DNA of 64,000 nucleotides from Rubrivirga sp. SAORIC476 (GCF_002283555.1 NZ_MVOI01000002.1:310001-374000); one strand, 5' to 3'; positions 42,826-51,518 are shown, counted from the stretch's first letter. A program made the numbers and translations. The notes: generated by a model not told the origin, from the letters alone.

Positions 42826-43226
42826 CCACGCCGCGCGTCGTCCTCGACACGAACGTGCTCGTCGCCGCGGGCTTCCGGCCGGACTCTGCGTCCGGTCGGC
42901 TGGTCGCGGCGACGAGGGGCGGCCGCCTGCTCGCACTCTGGACCGACGCGACGCGCGCCGAGGCGAAGCGCATTCTCGGCCAGATCCCCCCGCTCGAAGA
43001 CCAGGACCTCGCCCTTCTCTTCCCCGAGGCGGGACAGGTCGCGGCCCCGCTGGCCGTCGGCCCCGTATCGGGGGCGGACGGCGTCATCGACCAGACGCTC
43101 GCGGCGCTGGCGCTCTCTGCAGGCGCCCCTCTCGTCACCGCCGACCGGCTGCTGGCAGCCGCCGCCACGGCTGCGGGCGCGACGGTCCTCTCCCCCACCG
43201 AGGCCGAGCGGCGACTCGCCAGCTAG
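42822..43226 (+). CDS. PIN-domain protein (putative toxin family) with an apparent ATA start
   Basis: A 134-residue PIN-fold protein, probably a ribonuclease. PRVVLDTNVLVAAGF carries the first catalytic Asp (Asp9), ATRAEAKRIL an acidic helix, SGADGVIDQTLAALALSAGAPLVTADRLL the second and third acidic sites. It resembles COG1569-type PIN proteins. No ATG, GTG or TTG precedes Asp9 in frame. The only codon in the right place is ATA at 42822, which overlaps the pckA stop as ATAG, just like the ATGA junctions elsewhere here. No antitoxin gene is adjacent. Either a rare ATA start with coupled reinitiation, or a sequence or mutational change from ATG. Confidence 0.75.
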
Positions 43227-44743
43227 CTCAGCCGGAGCGCCAGGCCCGCGGCCACCAGGGTACCGATGCTCACGATCACCGTGTACATCATCGCGATGCC
43301 CGTCGCCTTCAACACAGTCCGTGGCCAGGATTGCCGGTAGACCCGCTTCTGGGCGAACAGGAAGTACGTCGGGATCGACAGGGCGAGCACCACCTGCATC
43401 TGGGAGACCCACGCACTGCCCTCCCCTCCGAGGCGGGTGACGATGAGCAACGCGGCGCCGACCAGGAACGTGAACGCGTGGACGTGCAGCCCGAACACGA
43501 GGTGTTCGCTGTAATAGGGGCTCCCGGCGTTGCGGACCGCCGCGCGAAGCTGCCGCAGCCTCCGAACCCTCCACGGCCGGAGCGCGGGGAGCGACCAGAC
43601 CACGCCCCGAAGCCGCCGCACGGCTCCACGGATGCGCCGCCGTCGAGCCAGACGCAGCTTCTTCCGCCGGCGGCGGACGCGACGCGCCTCCCGCCAGCGT
43701 CCTACCGTCCACCACCCCAACGCGACCTGGGCGGCGGCCTGTCGCCACCAGGGGGCATCCGGCGCAGGCCGGGACGGCCGAGGCCGGTGCCGAGGCGCGG
43801 TCCCGGCCCCCGCCACGAAGAACAGCTTGAGCAGGAGCGCGAACAGCGGCAGGACGAGGAAGAGCGCCGTCGGCACCTGCTGGACGACGGCTCGCTGGTA
43901 CTGGGCCGTCAGGAGCCGACGCTCGGTGGGCGACTCGGTCGCTTCGAGCCGCTGCGCGAGCCTGCCCTTCGCCCACTCGGGGATGCTGTCGTCGATGCCC
44001 TGGATCAATCCCTGCCCGACCGTGCTCACCTCCACGCGGCCGGTGTCGGCCAGAGCGGAGGCGACCGCGACCGGGAGCGAGGACACTGCGACGAGCGAGT
44101 CCTCGGGGAACGCGTCCAGCGAATCCTCCCAGGCCTGAAACAGCGTATCGGCCTCGGCGAGGTCGGCGGCCAGGGCCCGCAGCGAGTCGCCACGGCCGAG
44201 GCCCGGCAGGAGGACAGCCGCCGAGAGCACCGCGTCGCGCTCGATGCCATACACGTCCCCCCGCTCGTCGAGTCGCTCCGCCAGGTCCGCAGCCGTCAGC
44301 GTCGTGTCCGCGCGAACCGGGTCCAGCGTGATGCTCAGGGTGCCTCCCTGGAGCGGGTCCAGCAGCGACAGGAGGAAGAAGAACAGCAGCGTCGCCGTGA
44401 GGTAGAGCCGCAGCGGGCGCAGGTAGCGCGTCCGCCGACCGTCGAGGTACGCCTCGGTCAGGACGCCGGGACGAAACAGGAGCAGCCCGAGCGACCGCCA
44501 CAGCCGACCGTCGAGGCCGAAGTACTCCGACACCGACTCGCCGATGAAGACGTGCGCGGGCTGTCGGATCGGCTGGTCGCGCTGCCCGCAGTCGGGGCAG
44601 AACTGGCCCGGCAGCACGGCCCCGCAGTTGAGGCACGTCGTCGGCGGCTGGTGCGCCAGCCGGTCCGCGTCGGAGACGACGGTGTCCTCCCCCGGCGGAT
44701 CCGGGGTCACGAGGTCGGGCGGTGGGAGGGCGAGGTCAGGCAC
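43223..44743 (-). CDS. DUF3667 membrane protein with N-terminal zinc ribbon
   Basis: A 506-residue inner-membrane protein. Residues 37-52 form a zinc-ribbon (Cys37-x2-Cys40-x8-Cys49-x2-Cys52), then VSEYFGLDGRLWRSLGLLLFRPGVLTEAYLDGRRTRYLRPLRLYLTATLLFFFL, the DUF3667 signature. A long extramembrane part (about 135-265) follows, an Arg-rich stretch near 345-395 (RRVRRRRKKLRLARRRR), and three C-terminal helices. DUF3667 is common in Bacteroidota; function unknown. Start is GTG 44743, nine bases from the -7-like box TAGGTTCG. Its stop overlaps the convergent PIN gene's stop through the palindrome CTAG. Confidence 0.85.
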   Translation of the reverse strand: MPDLALPPPDLVTPDPPGEDTVVSDADRLAHQPPTTCLNCGAVLPGQFCPDCGQRDQPIRQPAHVFIGESVSEYFGLDGRLWRSLGLLLFRPGVLTEAYLDGRRTRYLRPLRLYLTATLLFFFLLSLLDPLQGGTLSITLDPVRADTTLTAADLAERLDERGDVYGIERDAVLSAAVLLPGLGRGDSLRALAADLAEADTLFQAWEDSLDAFPEDSLVAVSSLPVAVASALADTGRVEVSTVGQGLIQGIDDSIPEWAKGRLAQRLEATESPTERRLLTAQYQRAVVQQVPTALFLVLPLFALLLKLFFVAGAGTAPRHRPRPSRPAPDAPWWRQAAAQVALGWWTVGRWREARRVRRRRKKLRLARRRRIRGAVRRLRGVVWSLPALRPWRVRRLRQLRAAVRNAGSPYYSEHLVFGLHVHAFTFLVGAALLIVTRLGGEGSAWVSQMQVVLALSIPTYFLFAQKRVYRQSWPRTVLKATGIAMMYTVIVSIGTLVAAGLALRLS

Positions 44744-44752
44744 GGCGATGCG

Positions 44753-44760
44753 CGAACCTA
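44753..44760 (-). promoter_or_regulatory. -7-like box TAGGTTCG before the DUF3667 gene
   Basis: Ends nine bases before the GTG at 44743, so the mRNA would be nearly leaderless. Confidence 0.4.
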
Positions 44761-44779
44761 CGCGCGCGGCGCCGCCTCG

Positions 44780-45610
44780 TTACGAGAGGCTCCGCTCGAA
44801 CGTCGTCCGCCGGGCCTCCTCGAACCCGCCCGACGCGGGGTCGAACTGCCGCTCGGCCACCGTGAACGCCGCCCCCTCGATCTCGACGCGGTTGTAGAAG
44901 TTGATGCCCTTGTTGGAGCCTCGCCCGCGCGACGACGTGGCCGTGCCCGCGCTCGCGATCACGAGGCCGGTCCGCCCCCCCGCCTCGACGGGCAGTTCGA
45001 CCAACTGGACGTGGCTGCGGTGGAGGTGGCCGCACAGCACGAGGTCGACGTTCGCGCGCTGAGCCGCGTCGAGCGCGGCGCGAGCGTTGCGTGACACGTC
45101 GTGGTCCCCGAGTGCGTCGAGGTGGAGCAAGTGGTGGTGGAGCGTCAGCACGCGAAACGTCTCGGGAGGCTGCTCGGCGAAGAACGCCTCCATCTCCGCG
45201 ACGTGGCGAGAGCGGATCCGTCCGCCCTTGATGGTCCACCCGTGCGCCGAGTTGAGCCCGAACGCCGCCAGCCCGTCGATGGCGAACGCAGGCGTCGTGT
45301 CGTCGGCGATGTACTTGCGGAACCGCTTGGAGGGCCGCCAGAGGCGGTCGACCGGGTGATGCCACCACGCCCGCACGTCGTGGTTGCCAGGGACCACCAC
45401 CACGGGGGGCTCGAAGGCGTCCAGCATCGCCCGCGCCGCTCTGAACTCGTGCCGGCGCGCCCGCTGCGTGAGGTCTCCGGACACCACGACGAGGTCGACC
45501 GCGGCCGCGTTCACTTCCTCGACCAGCGCGCCGACCACGCGCTCGTCCGCGATCTTCCCGAAGTGGATGTCGGAGAGATGGGCGAGGGTACGGGATGCGG
45601 GTTCCATCAT
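44780..45610 (-). CDS. Calcineurin-like metallophosphoesterase
   Basis: A 276-residue dinuclear metal phosphoesterase without a signal peptide. All signature motifs are present: LAHLSDIHFG (DxH), VVSGDLTQR (GD-x), VVPGNHDVR (GNHD), TLHHHLLH and CGHLHRSHVQ (GHxH). The family includes cyclic nucleotide, lipid A-precursor (UDP-diacylglucosamine) and nuclease enzymes. This one fits the generic 3',5'-cAMP-phosphodiesterase-like group, but substrate is not decidable. It follows pdhC by 40 bases on the same strand and may be read through from the pdh operon. Two adjacent ATGs, 45610 and 45607, are possible starts. Confidence 0.88.
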   Translation of the reverse strand: MMEPASRTLAHLSDIHFGKIADERVVGALVEEVNAAAVDLVVVSGDLTQRARRHEFRAARAMLDAFEPPVVVVPGNHDVRAWWHHPVDRLWRPSKRFRKYIADDTTPAFAIDGLAAFGLNSAHGWTIKGGRIRSRHVAEMEAFFAEQPPETFRVLTLHHHLLHLDALGDHDVSRNARAALDAAQRANVDLVLCGHLHRSHVQLVELPVEAGGRTGLVIASAGTATSSRGRGSNKGINFYNRVEIEGAAFTVAERQFDPASGGFEEARRTTFERSLS

Positions 45611-45650
45611 GGACGAACGCGTACCTCGCACCCCGGACTCCGTACCCGCA

Positions 45651-46970
45651 TCAGACCAGCATGAGCGACGGGTTCTCCAGCATCGCCTGCACGTCGCCGA
45701 GGAAGGCGGCGCCGGTCGCGCCGTCCACGACCCGGTGGTCGCAGGTCAGCGTGAGCGCCATGCGCTTGCCCGGCACCACCGCGCCGTCCTTCACGACGGG
45801 CTCGTCGCGAATCCCGCCGATGGCGAGAATGCAGGCGTTCGGCGGGTTCAGGATGGCCGTGAACTCGGAGATCCCGAACATGCCCAGGTTGGACGTGGTG
45901 AACGTCGACCCCGCGTACTCGGACGGGTCCAGCTTGCCGTCGCGGGCGCGGCCCGCCAGTTCGCGCGTCTCGGCGGCGATGGCTGCGAGCCCCTTGCGGT
46001 CGGCGTCGCGAACGACCGGCGTGATGAGGCCCTCCGGCATGGCCACTGCGATGGCGACGTGGACGCCGGCGTGCTGCCGAATGACGCCCTCGTCCTCCAG
46101 GTAGCTCGCGTTGACGTAGGGATGCCGACCGAGCGCCGAGGCAGCGGCCTTCGTGACGAGGTCGTTGAAGCTGACCTTGGCGAGCCCCTGCTTCTCCGTC
46201 AGCGCGTTGATCTCGGCGCGGAATGCGATGGCCGCCGTCATGTCCACGTCCACCGTGAGGTAGAAGTGCGGCAGCAGGAAGGACTGGCCGAGGCGGCGCG
46301 TGATGGTCTTCCGCATCTGGGTGATGCGGAGGTCCTGACTGGCGTCCGTGGTCGCGGCGACCGGCGCCACCGCACTCGACGGTGCAGGCACGGGGGCGGG
46401 GGTCGGCGCCGCCGCGGGCACCTCGACGGGGGTGGGTGCCGAACTCGTGCCGCCCGCCTGGGCCGCCTCGATGTCGCGCTTGACGACGCGGCCGTCGGGG
46501 CCTGAGCCTGCGATGCTGGCGAGGTCGAGGCCCGCCTCCTCCGCCATCCGACGCGCCAGGGGCGACGCCTTGACGCGTCCGCCGTCAGTAGAGGGCGCCG
46601 CTGGCGGCACTTCCGTCGCCGCGCCATCGCCCGAGGCCTCGGGGGCGTCGACCGGCGCGACGTCGGTGGCCTCCGACGCGCTCGAGGCGCCGTCGCCGCC
46701 GTACTGGCCGAGGATGGCATCCGGGCTCTCGCCTTCCGACCCGAGGACGGCGATCAGGGCACCGATCGGCACCGAGTCGCCCTCGCCGACGACGCGCTTC
46801 AGCAGCACGCCGTCGTCGTAGACCTCGAGGTCCATGGTGGCCTTGTCGGTCTCGACCTGGGCGATCACGTCGCCCGCCGACACGCTGGCGCCCTCCTCGG
46901 CGAGCCACGCCACGAGGACGCCCTCCTCCATCGTGTCGCTCATCTTGGGCATTTCAACTGCAATCGCCAT
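45651..46970 (-). CDS. pdhC: Pyruvate dehydrogenase complex E2, dihydrolipoamide acetyltransferase
   Basis: Core of the PDH complex; transfers acetyl from lipoamide to CoA. One N-terminal lipoyl domain with lipoyl-Lys43 in ETDKATMD. A linker rich in Ala/Pro/Thr follows, then the peripheral-subunit-binding domain (KASPLARRMAEEAGLDLASIAGSGPDGRVVKRDIE, near 133-167). The catalytic domain ends with the active-site motif HRVVDG near 410. 439 residues, normal. It is third in the order pdhA-pdhB-pdhC; no E3 (lpd) follows, so it must be encoded elsewhere. Could be 2-oxoacid-specific in another way, but the E1 sequences fit pyruvate. Confidence 0.94.
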   Translation of the reverse strand: MAIAVEMPKMSDTMEEGVLVAWLAEEGASVSAGDVIAQVETDKATMDLEVYDDGVLLKRVVGEGDSVPIGALIAVLGSEGESPDAILGQYGGDGASSASEATDVAPVDAPEASGDGAATEVPPAAPSTDGGRVKASPLARRMAEEAGLDLASIAGSGPDGRVVKRDIEAAQAGGTSSAPTPVEVPAAAPTPAPVPAPSSAVAPVAATTDASQDLRITQMRKTITRRLGQSFLLPHFYLTVDVDMTAAIAFRAEINALTEKQGLAKVSFNDLVTKAAASALGRHPYVNASYLEDEGVIRQHAGVHVAIAVAMPEGLITPVVRDADRKGLAAIAAETRELAGRARDGKLDPSEYAGSTFTTSNLGMFGISEFTAILNPPNACILAIGGIRDEPVVKDGAVVPGKRMALTLTCDHRVVDGATGAAFLGDVQAMLENPSLMLV

Positions 46971-47019
46971 CGGGGTAGGGCAAAGGGGGGAAGGGGCACG
47001 AGGCGAGGGGCGCAGACAG

Positions 47020-47035
47020 GGAGCCGGTCGGCTCC
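47020..47035. other. Hairpin between pdhB and pdhC
   Basis: GGAGCC (47020-47025) pairs with GGCTCC (47030-47035) around GGTC, within the 78-base pdhB-pdhC spacer. No T-run; it may shape transcript stability inside the operon. Confidence 0.4.
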
Positions 47036-47048
47036 TGCCCCCCGCTCT

Positions 47049-48029
47049 CTACAGGTAGAGCGTCTTCTTGACGGCCTCGATCACGCCCTCGGTGGACGGC
47101 ATCCAGGCGGCGATGAGGTTCTTGGCGTACGGCGCTGGCACGTCCTTGGCGGTGACCCGCTCGACGGGCGCGTCGAGGTAGTGGAAGCAGTCGCGCTGGA
47201 TCTGGAAGCCGATCTCGGCCGCGATGCCCCCGAACGGCTGGCTCTCGTCCACGATCACGAGCCGGTTGGTCTTCTTGACGGAGTCGACGACGGCCTGGAC
47301 CGGGAACGGGCGGATCGTGCGCGGGTCGATGACCGTCGCCTCGATGCCCTGCTTGGCCAACTCCTCGGCCGCCTCCATCGCGAGCCAGTAGCTCTTCGAG
47401 TGAGCCACGATGGTCACGTCGTCGCCCTCGCGGGCGATGCGCGCCTCGCCGATCGGGATGATGTAGTCCTCGGCGTCCGACACCTCGCCACGCAGCCCGA
47501 ACATCAGCTCGGACTCCAGGAACAGCACCGGGTCGTCGTCGCGGATGGCGGCCTTGAGCAGGCCCTTCGCGTCGTCCGGGTTGGAGGGCGCGATGATCTT
47601 GAGGCCGGGGACATTCGAGTAGAGCGCCTCGACCGAGTTCGAGTGCGTCGCGCCGAGCTGGCCCGCCGCGCCGTTGCCGCCGCGGAACACGATCGGCACC
47701 TTGGACTGGCCGCCCGACATGTAGCGCACCTTGGCCGCGTTCGACACGATCTGGTCGAAGCAGACGAAGGTAAAGTTCCACGTCATGAACTCGACGATCG
47801 GCCGGAGCCCCATCAGCGCCGCGCCGATGCTGAGACCGGCGAAGCCCGCCTCCGAGATCGGCGTGTCGATGATCCGCTTGGGCCCGAACTGGTCGAGCAT
47901 GCCCTGGGACACCTTGTAGGCGCCGTCGTACTCGGCCACCTCCTCGCCGATCAGGTACACGCTCTCGTCGCGCACCATCTCCTCGGTCATCGCGTCGCGA
48001 AGGGCCTCGCGGAATTGCAGCTCTGCCAT
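47049..48029 (-). CDS. pdhB: Pyruvate dehydrogenase E1 component, beta subunit
   Basis: Partners with PdhA in the alpha2beta2 thiamine-diphosphate enzyme that decarboxylates pyruvate. The 326 residues show the transketolase pyrimidine-binding domain: FREALRDAMTEEM, IGEEVAEYDGAYKVSQG (catalytic Glu), PISEAGFAGLSIGAALMGLRPIVEFM. The C-terminal transketolase domain has EATVIDPRTIRPFP and VIVDESQPFGGIAAEIGFQI. MAELQFREAL is a typical start. It lies 78 bases after pdhA and 78 bases before pdhC, each spacer holding a hairpin. Confidence 0.95.
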   Translation of the reverse strand: MAELQFREALRDAMTEEMVRDESVYLIGEEVAEYDGAYKVSQGMLDQFGPKRIIDTPISEAGFAGLSIGAALMGLRPIVEFMTWNFTFVCFDQIVSNAAKVRYMSGGQSKVPIVFRGGNGAAGQLGATHSNSVEALYSNVPGLKIIAPSNPDDAKGLLKAAIRDDDPVLFLESELMFGLRGEVSDAEDYIIPIGEARIAREGDDVTIVAHSKSYWLAMEAAEELAKQGIEATVIDPRTIRPFPVQAVVDSVKKTNRLVIVDESQPFGGIAAEIGFQIQRDCFHYLDAPVERVTAKDVPAPYAKNLIAAWMPSTEGVIEAVKKTLYL

Positions 48030-48051
48030 GTGTCGGTCGGTGGGGTCGTCG

Positions 48052-48082
48052 GCCTCGGGCGTCTCGCGGACGCTGCCGAGGC
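48052..48082. other. Bulged hairpin between pdhA and pdhB (CCTCGG family)
   Basis: GCCTCGG plus GCGTC (48052-48063) pair with GACGC and CCGAGGC (48069-48073 and 48076-48082); a TG bulge and a five-base loop. It sits inside the operon, so if it terminates it would lower pdhB/pdhC relative to pdhA. Confidence 0.45.
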
Positions 48083-48107
48083 GAGGGAAGTCAGGGAATG
48101 GGACGGA

Positions 48108-49241
48108 CTAGACGGTCGGCGGGAAGTGCCCGGACGCGTAGACGTCCTCGTACATGGTCTCGACGGGCGGCACCGGCGATTGCTCGGCGAACTCGACCGA
48201 CGCCATGACCTCGGCCTTCACCTCCTCATCGATCGCCTCCAGCGCCTCGTCGGTCGCCAGGTCGTGGTTCAGGATGTAGAGGCGCGTGCGGACGATGGGG
48301 TCCTCGTTCTTCTTGGCCTCCATCTCCTCCTTCGTCCGGTACTTCTGGGGGTCGGACATCGAGTGGCCCCGATAGCGGTACGTCTGGACCTCGACGAAGT
48401 AAGGCTTCGTCTGGCCGTCGGTCTCGCCGCGCGCGTCGTCGCCGATCTGCTTGAAGGCGCCGTAGACCTCGAACAGGTCCATGCCGTCGATGACGGCCGT
48501 CTTCATGCCGTACGGGTAGCCCTGCTTGTAGAGCTGCGCGTCGCCGCGAGAGCGCTCCACGGAGGTGCCCATCGCGTACTCGTTGTTCTCGACGATGATG
48601 AGCGCCGGCACGTCGTAGAGCGCCGCGAGGTTGGCCGCCTCGTGGAACGCCCCCTGGTTGATGGCGCCGTCCCCGAAGAAGGTCATCGAGCAACCGCCGT
48701 CCTCCTTGTACTTGGACGCGAAGCCCATCCCGACGCCCACCGGGATCTGCCCGCCGACGATGCCGTGGCCGCCGTAGAAGTGGCGGCTGACGTCGAAGAA
48801 GTGCATCGAGCCACCCTTGCCGCGCGAGCAGCCGTCGATCTTGCCGAACAGCTCGGCCATGCCGGAGTCGGCGCTCATGCCACGCGCGAGCGCGAGCCCG
48901 TGGTCGCGGTAGGCCGTGATGATGGGGTCGGTGTCCCGCATCGCCCAGACGGCGCCGGTCGAAACGGCCTCCTGACCGATGTAGAGGTGCAGGAAGCCTG
49001 CGATCTTCTGGCGACCGTACATCTGGGCGGCCCGCTCCTCGAAGCGGCGCTGCAGCAGCATGTTGCGGTACATCGCCAGCACGTCGTCCGCGCTCAGGCC
49101 CAGCGACTCGTGCGTGTGGCCCGAGTTGCGGAAGATGGTGACGTCCGGGACGTCGGGCGTGAAGGTCGCAGCGCCGTTGGCGGACCCGTTGGAGGTCGCG
49201 TCGGCGTCGGGAGCCTGCTTCGTGGAGGTCGTACCGGCCAT
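48108..49241 (-). CDS. pdhA: Pyruvate dehydrogenase E1 component, alpha subunit
   Basis: Thiamine-diphosphate-binding subunit of pyruvate dehydrogenase, 377 residues. The first 35 residues are a Thr/Ala/Asn-rich extension without structure. Then MYRNMLLQRRFEERAAQMYGRQKIAGFLHLYIGQEA, YRDHGLALARGM, and the phosphorylation-loop-like GGSMHFFD-x3-HFYGGHGIVGGQIPVG. The ThDP/Mg motif GDGAINQGAFHEAANLAALYDVPALIIVENN and the second loop YRYRGHSMSDPQKYRTKEE follow. It heads the pdhABC operon; the -7-like box TAGCTTTT is at 49307-49314, about 66 bases upstream. Confidence 0.95.
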   Translation of the reverse strand: MAGTTSTKQAPDADATSNGSANGAATFTPDVPDVTIFRNSGHTHESLGLSADDVLAMYRNMLLQRRFEERAAQMYGRQKIAGFLHLYIGQEAVSTGAVWAMRDTDPIITAYRDHGLALARGMSADSGMAELFGKIDGCSRGKGGSMHFFDVSRHFYGGHGIVGGQIPVGVGMGFASKYKEDGGCSMTFFGDGAINQGAFHEAANLAALYDVPALIIVENNEYAMGTSVERSRGDAQLYKQGYPYGMKTAVIDGMDLFEVYGAFKQIGDDARGETDGQTKPYFVEVQTYRYRGHSMSDPQKYRTKEEMEAKKNEDPIVRTRLYILNHDLATDEALEAIDEEVKAEVMASVEFAEQSPVPPVETMYEDVYASGHFPPTV

Positions 49242-49306
49242 GAGGAAGGGGTGGTCGGGGAGGGCGGAGACGTACCGGCGACGGGGGTAGGGGATCCGCC
49301 GGGGCG

Positions 49307-49314
49307 AAAAGCTA
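49307..49314 (-). promoter_or_regulatory. -7-like box TAGCTTTT before pdhA
   Basis: A member of the recurrent set, 66 bases before the pdhA ATG; it would be the promoter of the pdh operon. Confidence 0.4.
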
Positions 49315-49412
49315 CCGCCGCCCCGTCCCTCGGCGCACGGCCGAGTGCACCCCGCCGCCGTCTCAGCCGTCTCTCAACGGAACGCAGGCATCGCCCCGCC
49401 GCATTCCCCCTG

Positions 49413-49420
49413 TAGTTTCC
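49413..49420 (+). promoter_or_regulatory. -7-like box TAGTTTCC directly before the glycosyltransferase
   Basis: Ends four bases before the GTG at 49425. If used as -7 box, transcription would begin at or next to the start codon, i.e. a leaderless mRNA. Confidence 0.4.
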
Positions 49421-49424
49421 CGCC

Positions 49425-50195
49425 GTGGCCGACATCTTCCTCTCCCCCCCTGCTCCCGGCGGCGCCGTCGTCGTCGTCCCGACGTACAACGAGACGGCGA
49501 ACATCGAGGCGATCGTGCGCCAGGTCCTCGGCCTGCCCGGCGACCTCGCCGTCCTCGTCGTCGACGACGGCTCGCCCGATGGCACCGGCGACCTCGTGGA
49601 CGCGCTCCGCCAGCAGCACCCGGACCGCGTCGGGCTGCTCCGGCGTGCGGGCAAGCTGGGCCTCGGCACGGCCTACCTCGATGGCTTCCGGGTCGCCCTG
49701 GACCTCGGCTTCTCGCGCCTCTGCGAGATGGACGCCGACTTCTCGCACAACCCGAACGACCTGCCGCGTCTCATCGCTGCCTGCGCGCCCGAGGCAGAGG
49801 GGGGCCGGGGGGCCGACGTGGCCATCGGCAGCCGCTACGTGGACGGGCTCCGGGTGCTCAACTGGCCGCTGGGGCGCCTCGTGCTGAGCTACGGGGCGGG
49901 CGTCTACACGCGCCTTATCACGCGGCTCCCCATCCGCGACGTGACGGCGGGCTTCAAGTGCTTCCGCCGCGAGGTGCTGGAGGCCATCCCGTTCGACCGC
50001 GTCAAGTCGAACGGCTACTCGTTCCAGATCGAGATGAACTACCGCGCGTGGCGGCGCGGCTTCACCCTCGTCGAGGTGCCGATCATCTTCACCGAGCGCA
50101 GCGAGGGCGAGAGCAAGATGAGCAGCGGCATCGTGCGCGAGGCGATGGGCAAGGTCTGGGAGCTTCGCGCGCGGGCGCTGGTCGGGCGGCTGTAG
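49425..50195 (+). CDS. Polyprenol-phosphate mannosyltransferase (DPM1/Ppm1-like GT2)
   Basis: A 256-residue GT2 glycosyltransferase likely making polyprenyl-phosphate mannose (or a related lipid-linked sugar) at the inner face of the membrane. VVVVPTYNETANIEAIVRQVL, VLVVDDGSPDGTGDLV, GKLGLGTAYLDGFRVAL, and the metal motif EMDADFSHNP are in family order. VAIGSRYVDG, RDVTAGFKCFRREVL and IFTERSEGESKMS end it. There is no C-terminal membrane domain, as in soluble DPM1. GTG 49425 is the start; a -7-like box ends four bases upstream, suggesting leaderless translation. It converges on murF. Confidence 0.92.
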   Translation: MADIFLSPPAPGGAVVVVPTYNETANIEAIVRQVLGLPGDLAVLVVDDGSPDGTGDLVDALRQQHPDRVGLLRRAGKLGLGTAYLDGFRVALDLGFSRLCEMDADFSHNPNDLPRLIAACAPEAEGGRGADVAIGSRYVDGLRVLNWPLGRLVLSYGAGVYTRLITRLPIRDVTAGFKCFRREVLEAIPFDRVKSNGYSFQIEMNYRAWRRGFTLVEVPIIFTERSEGESKMSSGIVREAMGKVWELRARALVGRL

Positions 50196-50222
50196 CTGGG
50201 CGCAGGTGCCTTCGCGCTCCGG

Positions 50223-51518
50223 CTATGGAATCGCCTTCCACTGGGGCGACTGGCGCGGGAGTTCGGCGGCCGGGTCGAGGTCAGGGTGAAGCACCCCCTC
50301 CGACACGCGCTCCATCCGCGCGCCCTGGCTGCCCTTGACGAGCACCACGTCGTCCGGCCCGAGGCCGAGGTCGCCAGCCCGGACCGCCTCGGCGGCGTCG
50401 CGGGAGGTGGCGAAGAGGCGGAGTCGTGTCGCGTCGGACACCCGCATGGCCGCGTCGTGCATGATCGACCCGACGGCCCAGACGCGGTCGGCGACCTGGA
50501 GCGCCTCAGCGAGGACGCGGTGGTGCTGGTCCACCTCCGACGGCCCGAGCTCCAGCATGTCACCCAGGATGGCCGTCCGCCGCGCGCCGGGCAGCGACGC
50601 GAGCACGCCCAGCGCCGAGAGCGCCGCGTCCGGGGAGGCGTTGTAGGTGTCGTCGATGAGCGTGCTCCCGCCGACGCCCGCGAGCCGCCGGAGGCGCCCG
50701 GCCTCGGTGCGGATCGCCTCCAGCCCACGTGTGATCGCAGCGTCGTCCATGTCGAACGCACGGCCGACGGCGGTCGCCAGCAGCGCGGTGGACATCGCGT
50801 GGTCGCCGAGCATGGGGAGGATCGCCGTGATGTGGTCCGGGCGCACGTCGCAGTCGGGCGTGGTGCCGTAGAGAAGCACGCGGGCGTCGGTGACCTCGGC
50901 CATGCGGCGCACGCGCGGGTCGTCGCCGTTGAGCACCGCCGTGCCCGCCTCAGGAAGCGCGCGGACGATCTCGGACTTCTCGCGCTCGACGCCGTCGATG
51001 CTGCCCAGCGTCTCGACGTGCACCGGCCGCACAGTCGTGACCACGCCGACGGTCGGCGGGAAGGCGTCGCACAGTTCCTCGATGTCGCCGGGGAGGCGGG
51101 CGCCCATTTCGAGCACGAGGACCGTCTCGGGCGTCAGGTCGGCGTTGAGGAGCGTCAGCGAGAGGCCGAGTGGCGTGTTCTTGTTGCCCTCCGACCCCTT
51201 CACCGTCCGCGCCTGCTGGAGCACCGACACGACGGCGGCCCGCGCGGTCGTCTTGCCGACCGAGCCGGTGATGGCCACGACCGGACAGCCGACCTCGCGC
51301 ACCCGCGCCGACGCCCGCTCGACGAGCGCCTGGATGCTGCTCTCGACCACCTCGACCTGGACCGTCTCCGGCACATCGACGGCCTCCTCGACGATCAGCG
51401 CTGTCGCGCCCTTCGCGACGGCGTCGGCGACGAAGGCGTGGCCGTCGTGGGTCTCGCCGCGGATGGCGACGTAGGTGTCGCCGGGCTGGAGGGTGCGGGT
51501 GTCAGTCGAGTAGGGCAT
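50223..51518 (-). CDS. murF: UDP-MurNAc-tripeptide:D-Ala-D-Ala ligase
   Basis: Adds D-Ala-D-Ala to the UDP-MurNAc-tripeptide in the cytoplasm, the last soluble step of peptidoglycan precursor synthesis. The N-terminal Mur domain begins DTRTLQPGDTYVAIRGETHDGHAF. The P-loop GSVGKTT is at residues 85-91. EMGARLPGDIEEL, VLNGDDPRVRRMAE and DDTYNASPDA in the C-terminal domain follow. 431 residues. ATG 51518 gives MPYSTDTRTL, as in homologues. It is alone, not in a mur/fts cluster: M28 peptidase on one side and a mannosyltransferase on the other. Confidence 0.93.
   Translation of the reverse strand: MPYSTDTRTLQPGDTYVAIRGETHDGHAFVADAVAKGATALIVEEAVDVPETVQVEVVESSIQALVERASARVREVGCPVVAITGSVGKTTARAAVVSVLQQARTVKGSEGNKNTPLGLSLTLLNADLTPETVLVLEMGARLPGDIEELCDAFPPTVGVVTTVRPVHVETLGSIDGVEREKSEIVRALPEAGTAVLNGDDPRVRRMAEVTDARVLLYGTTPDCDVRPDHITAILPMLGDHAMSTALLATAVGRAFDMDDAAITRGLEAIRTEAGRLRRLAGVGGSTLIDDTYNASPDAALSALGVLASLPGARRTAILGDMLELGPSEVDQHHRVLAEALQVADRVWAVGSIMHDAAMRVSDATRLRLFATSRDAAEAVRAGDLGLGPDDVVLVKGSQGARMERVSEGVLHPDLDPAAELPRQSPQWKAIP

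Noticed and set aside
47181-49415. A 744-codon plus-strand open frame over pdhA/pdhB
   Set aside because: Antisense shadow; the pdh genes on the other strand have complete catalytic motifs.
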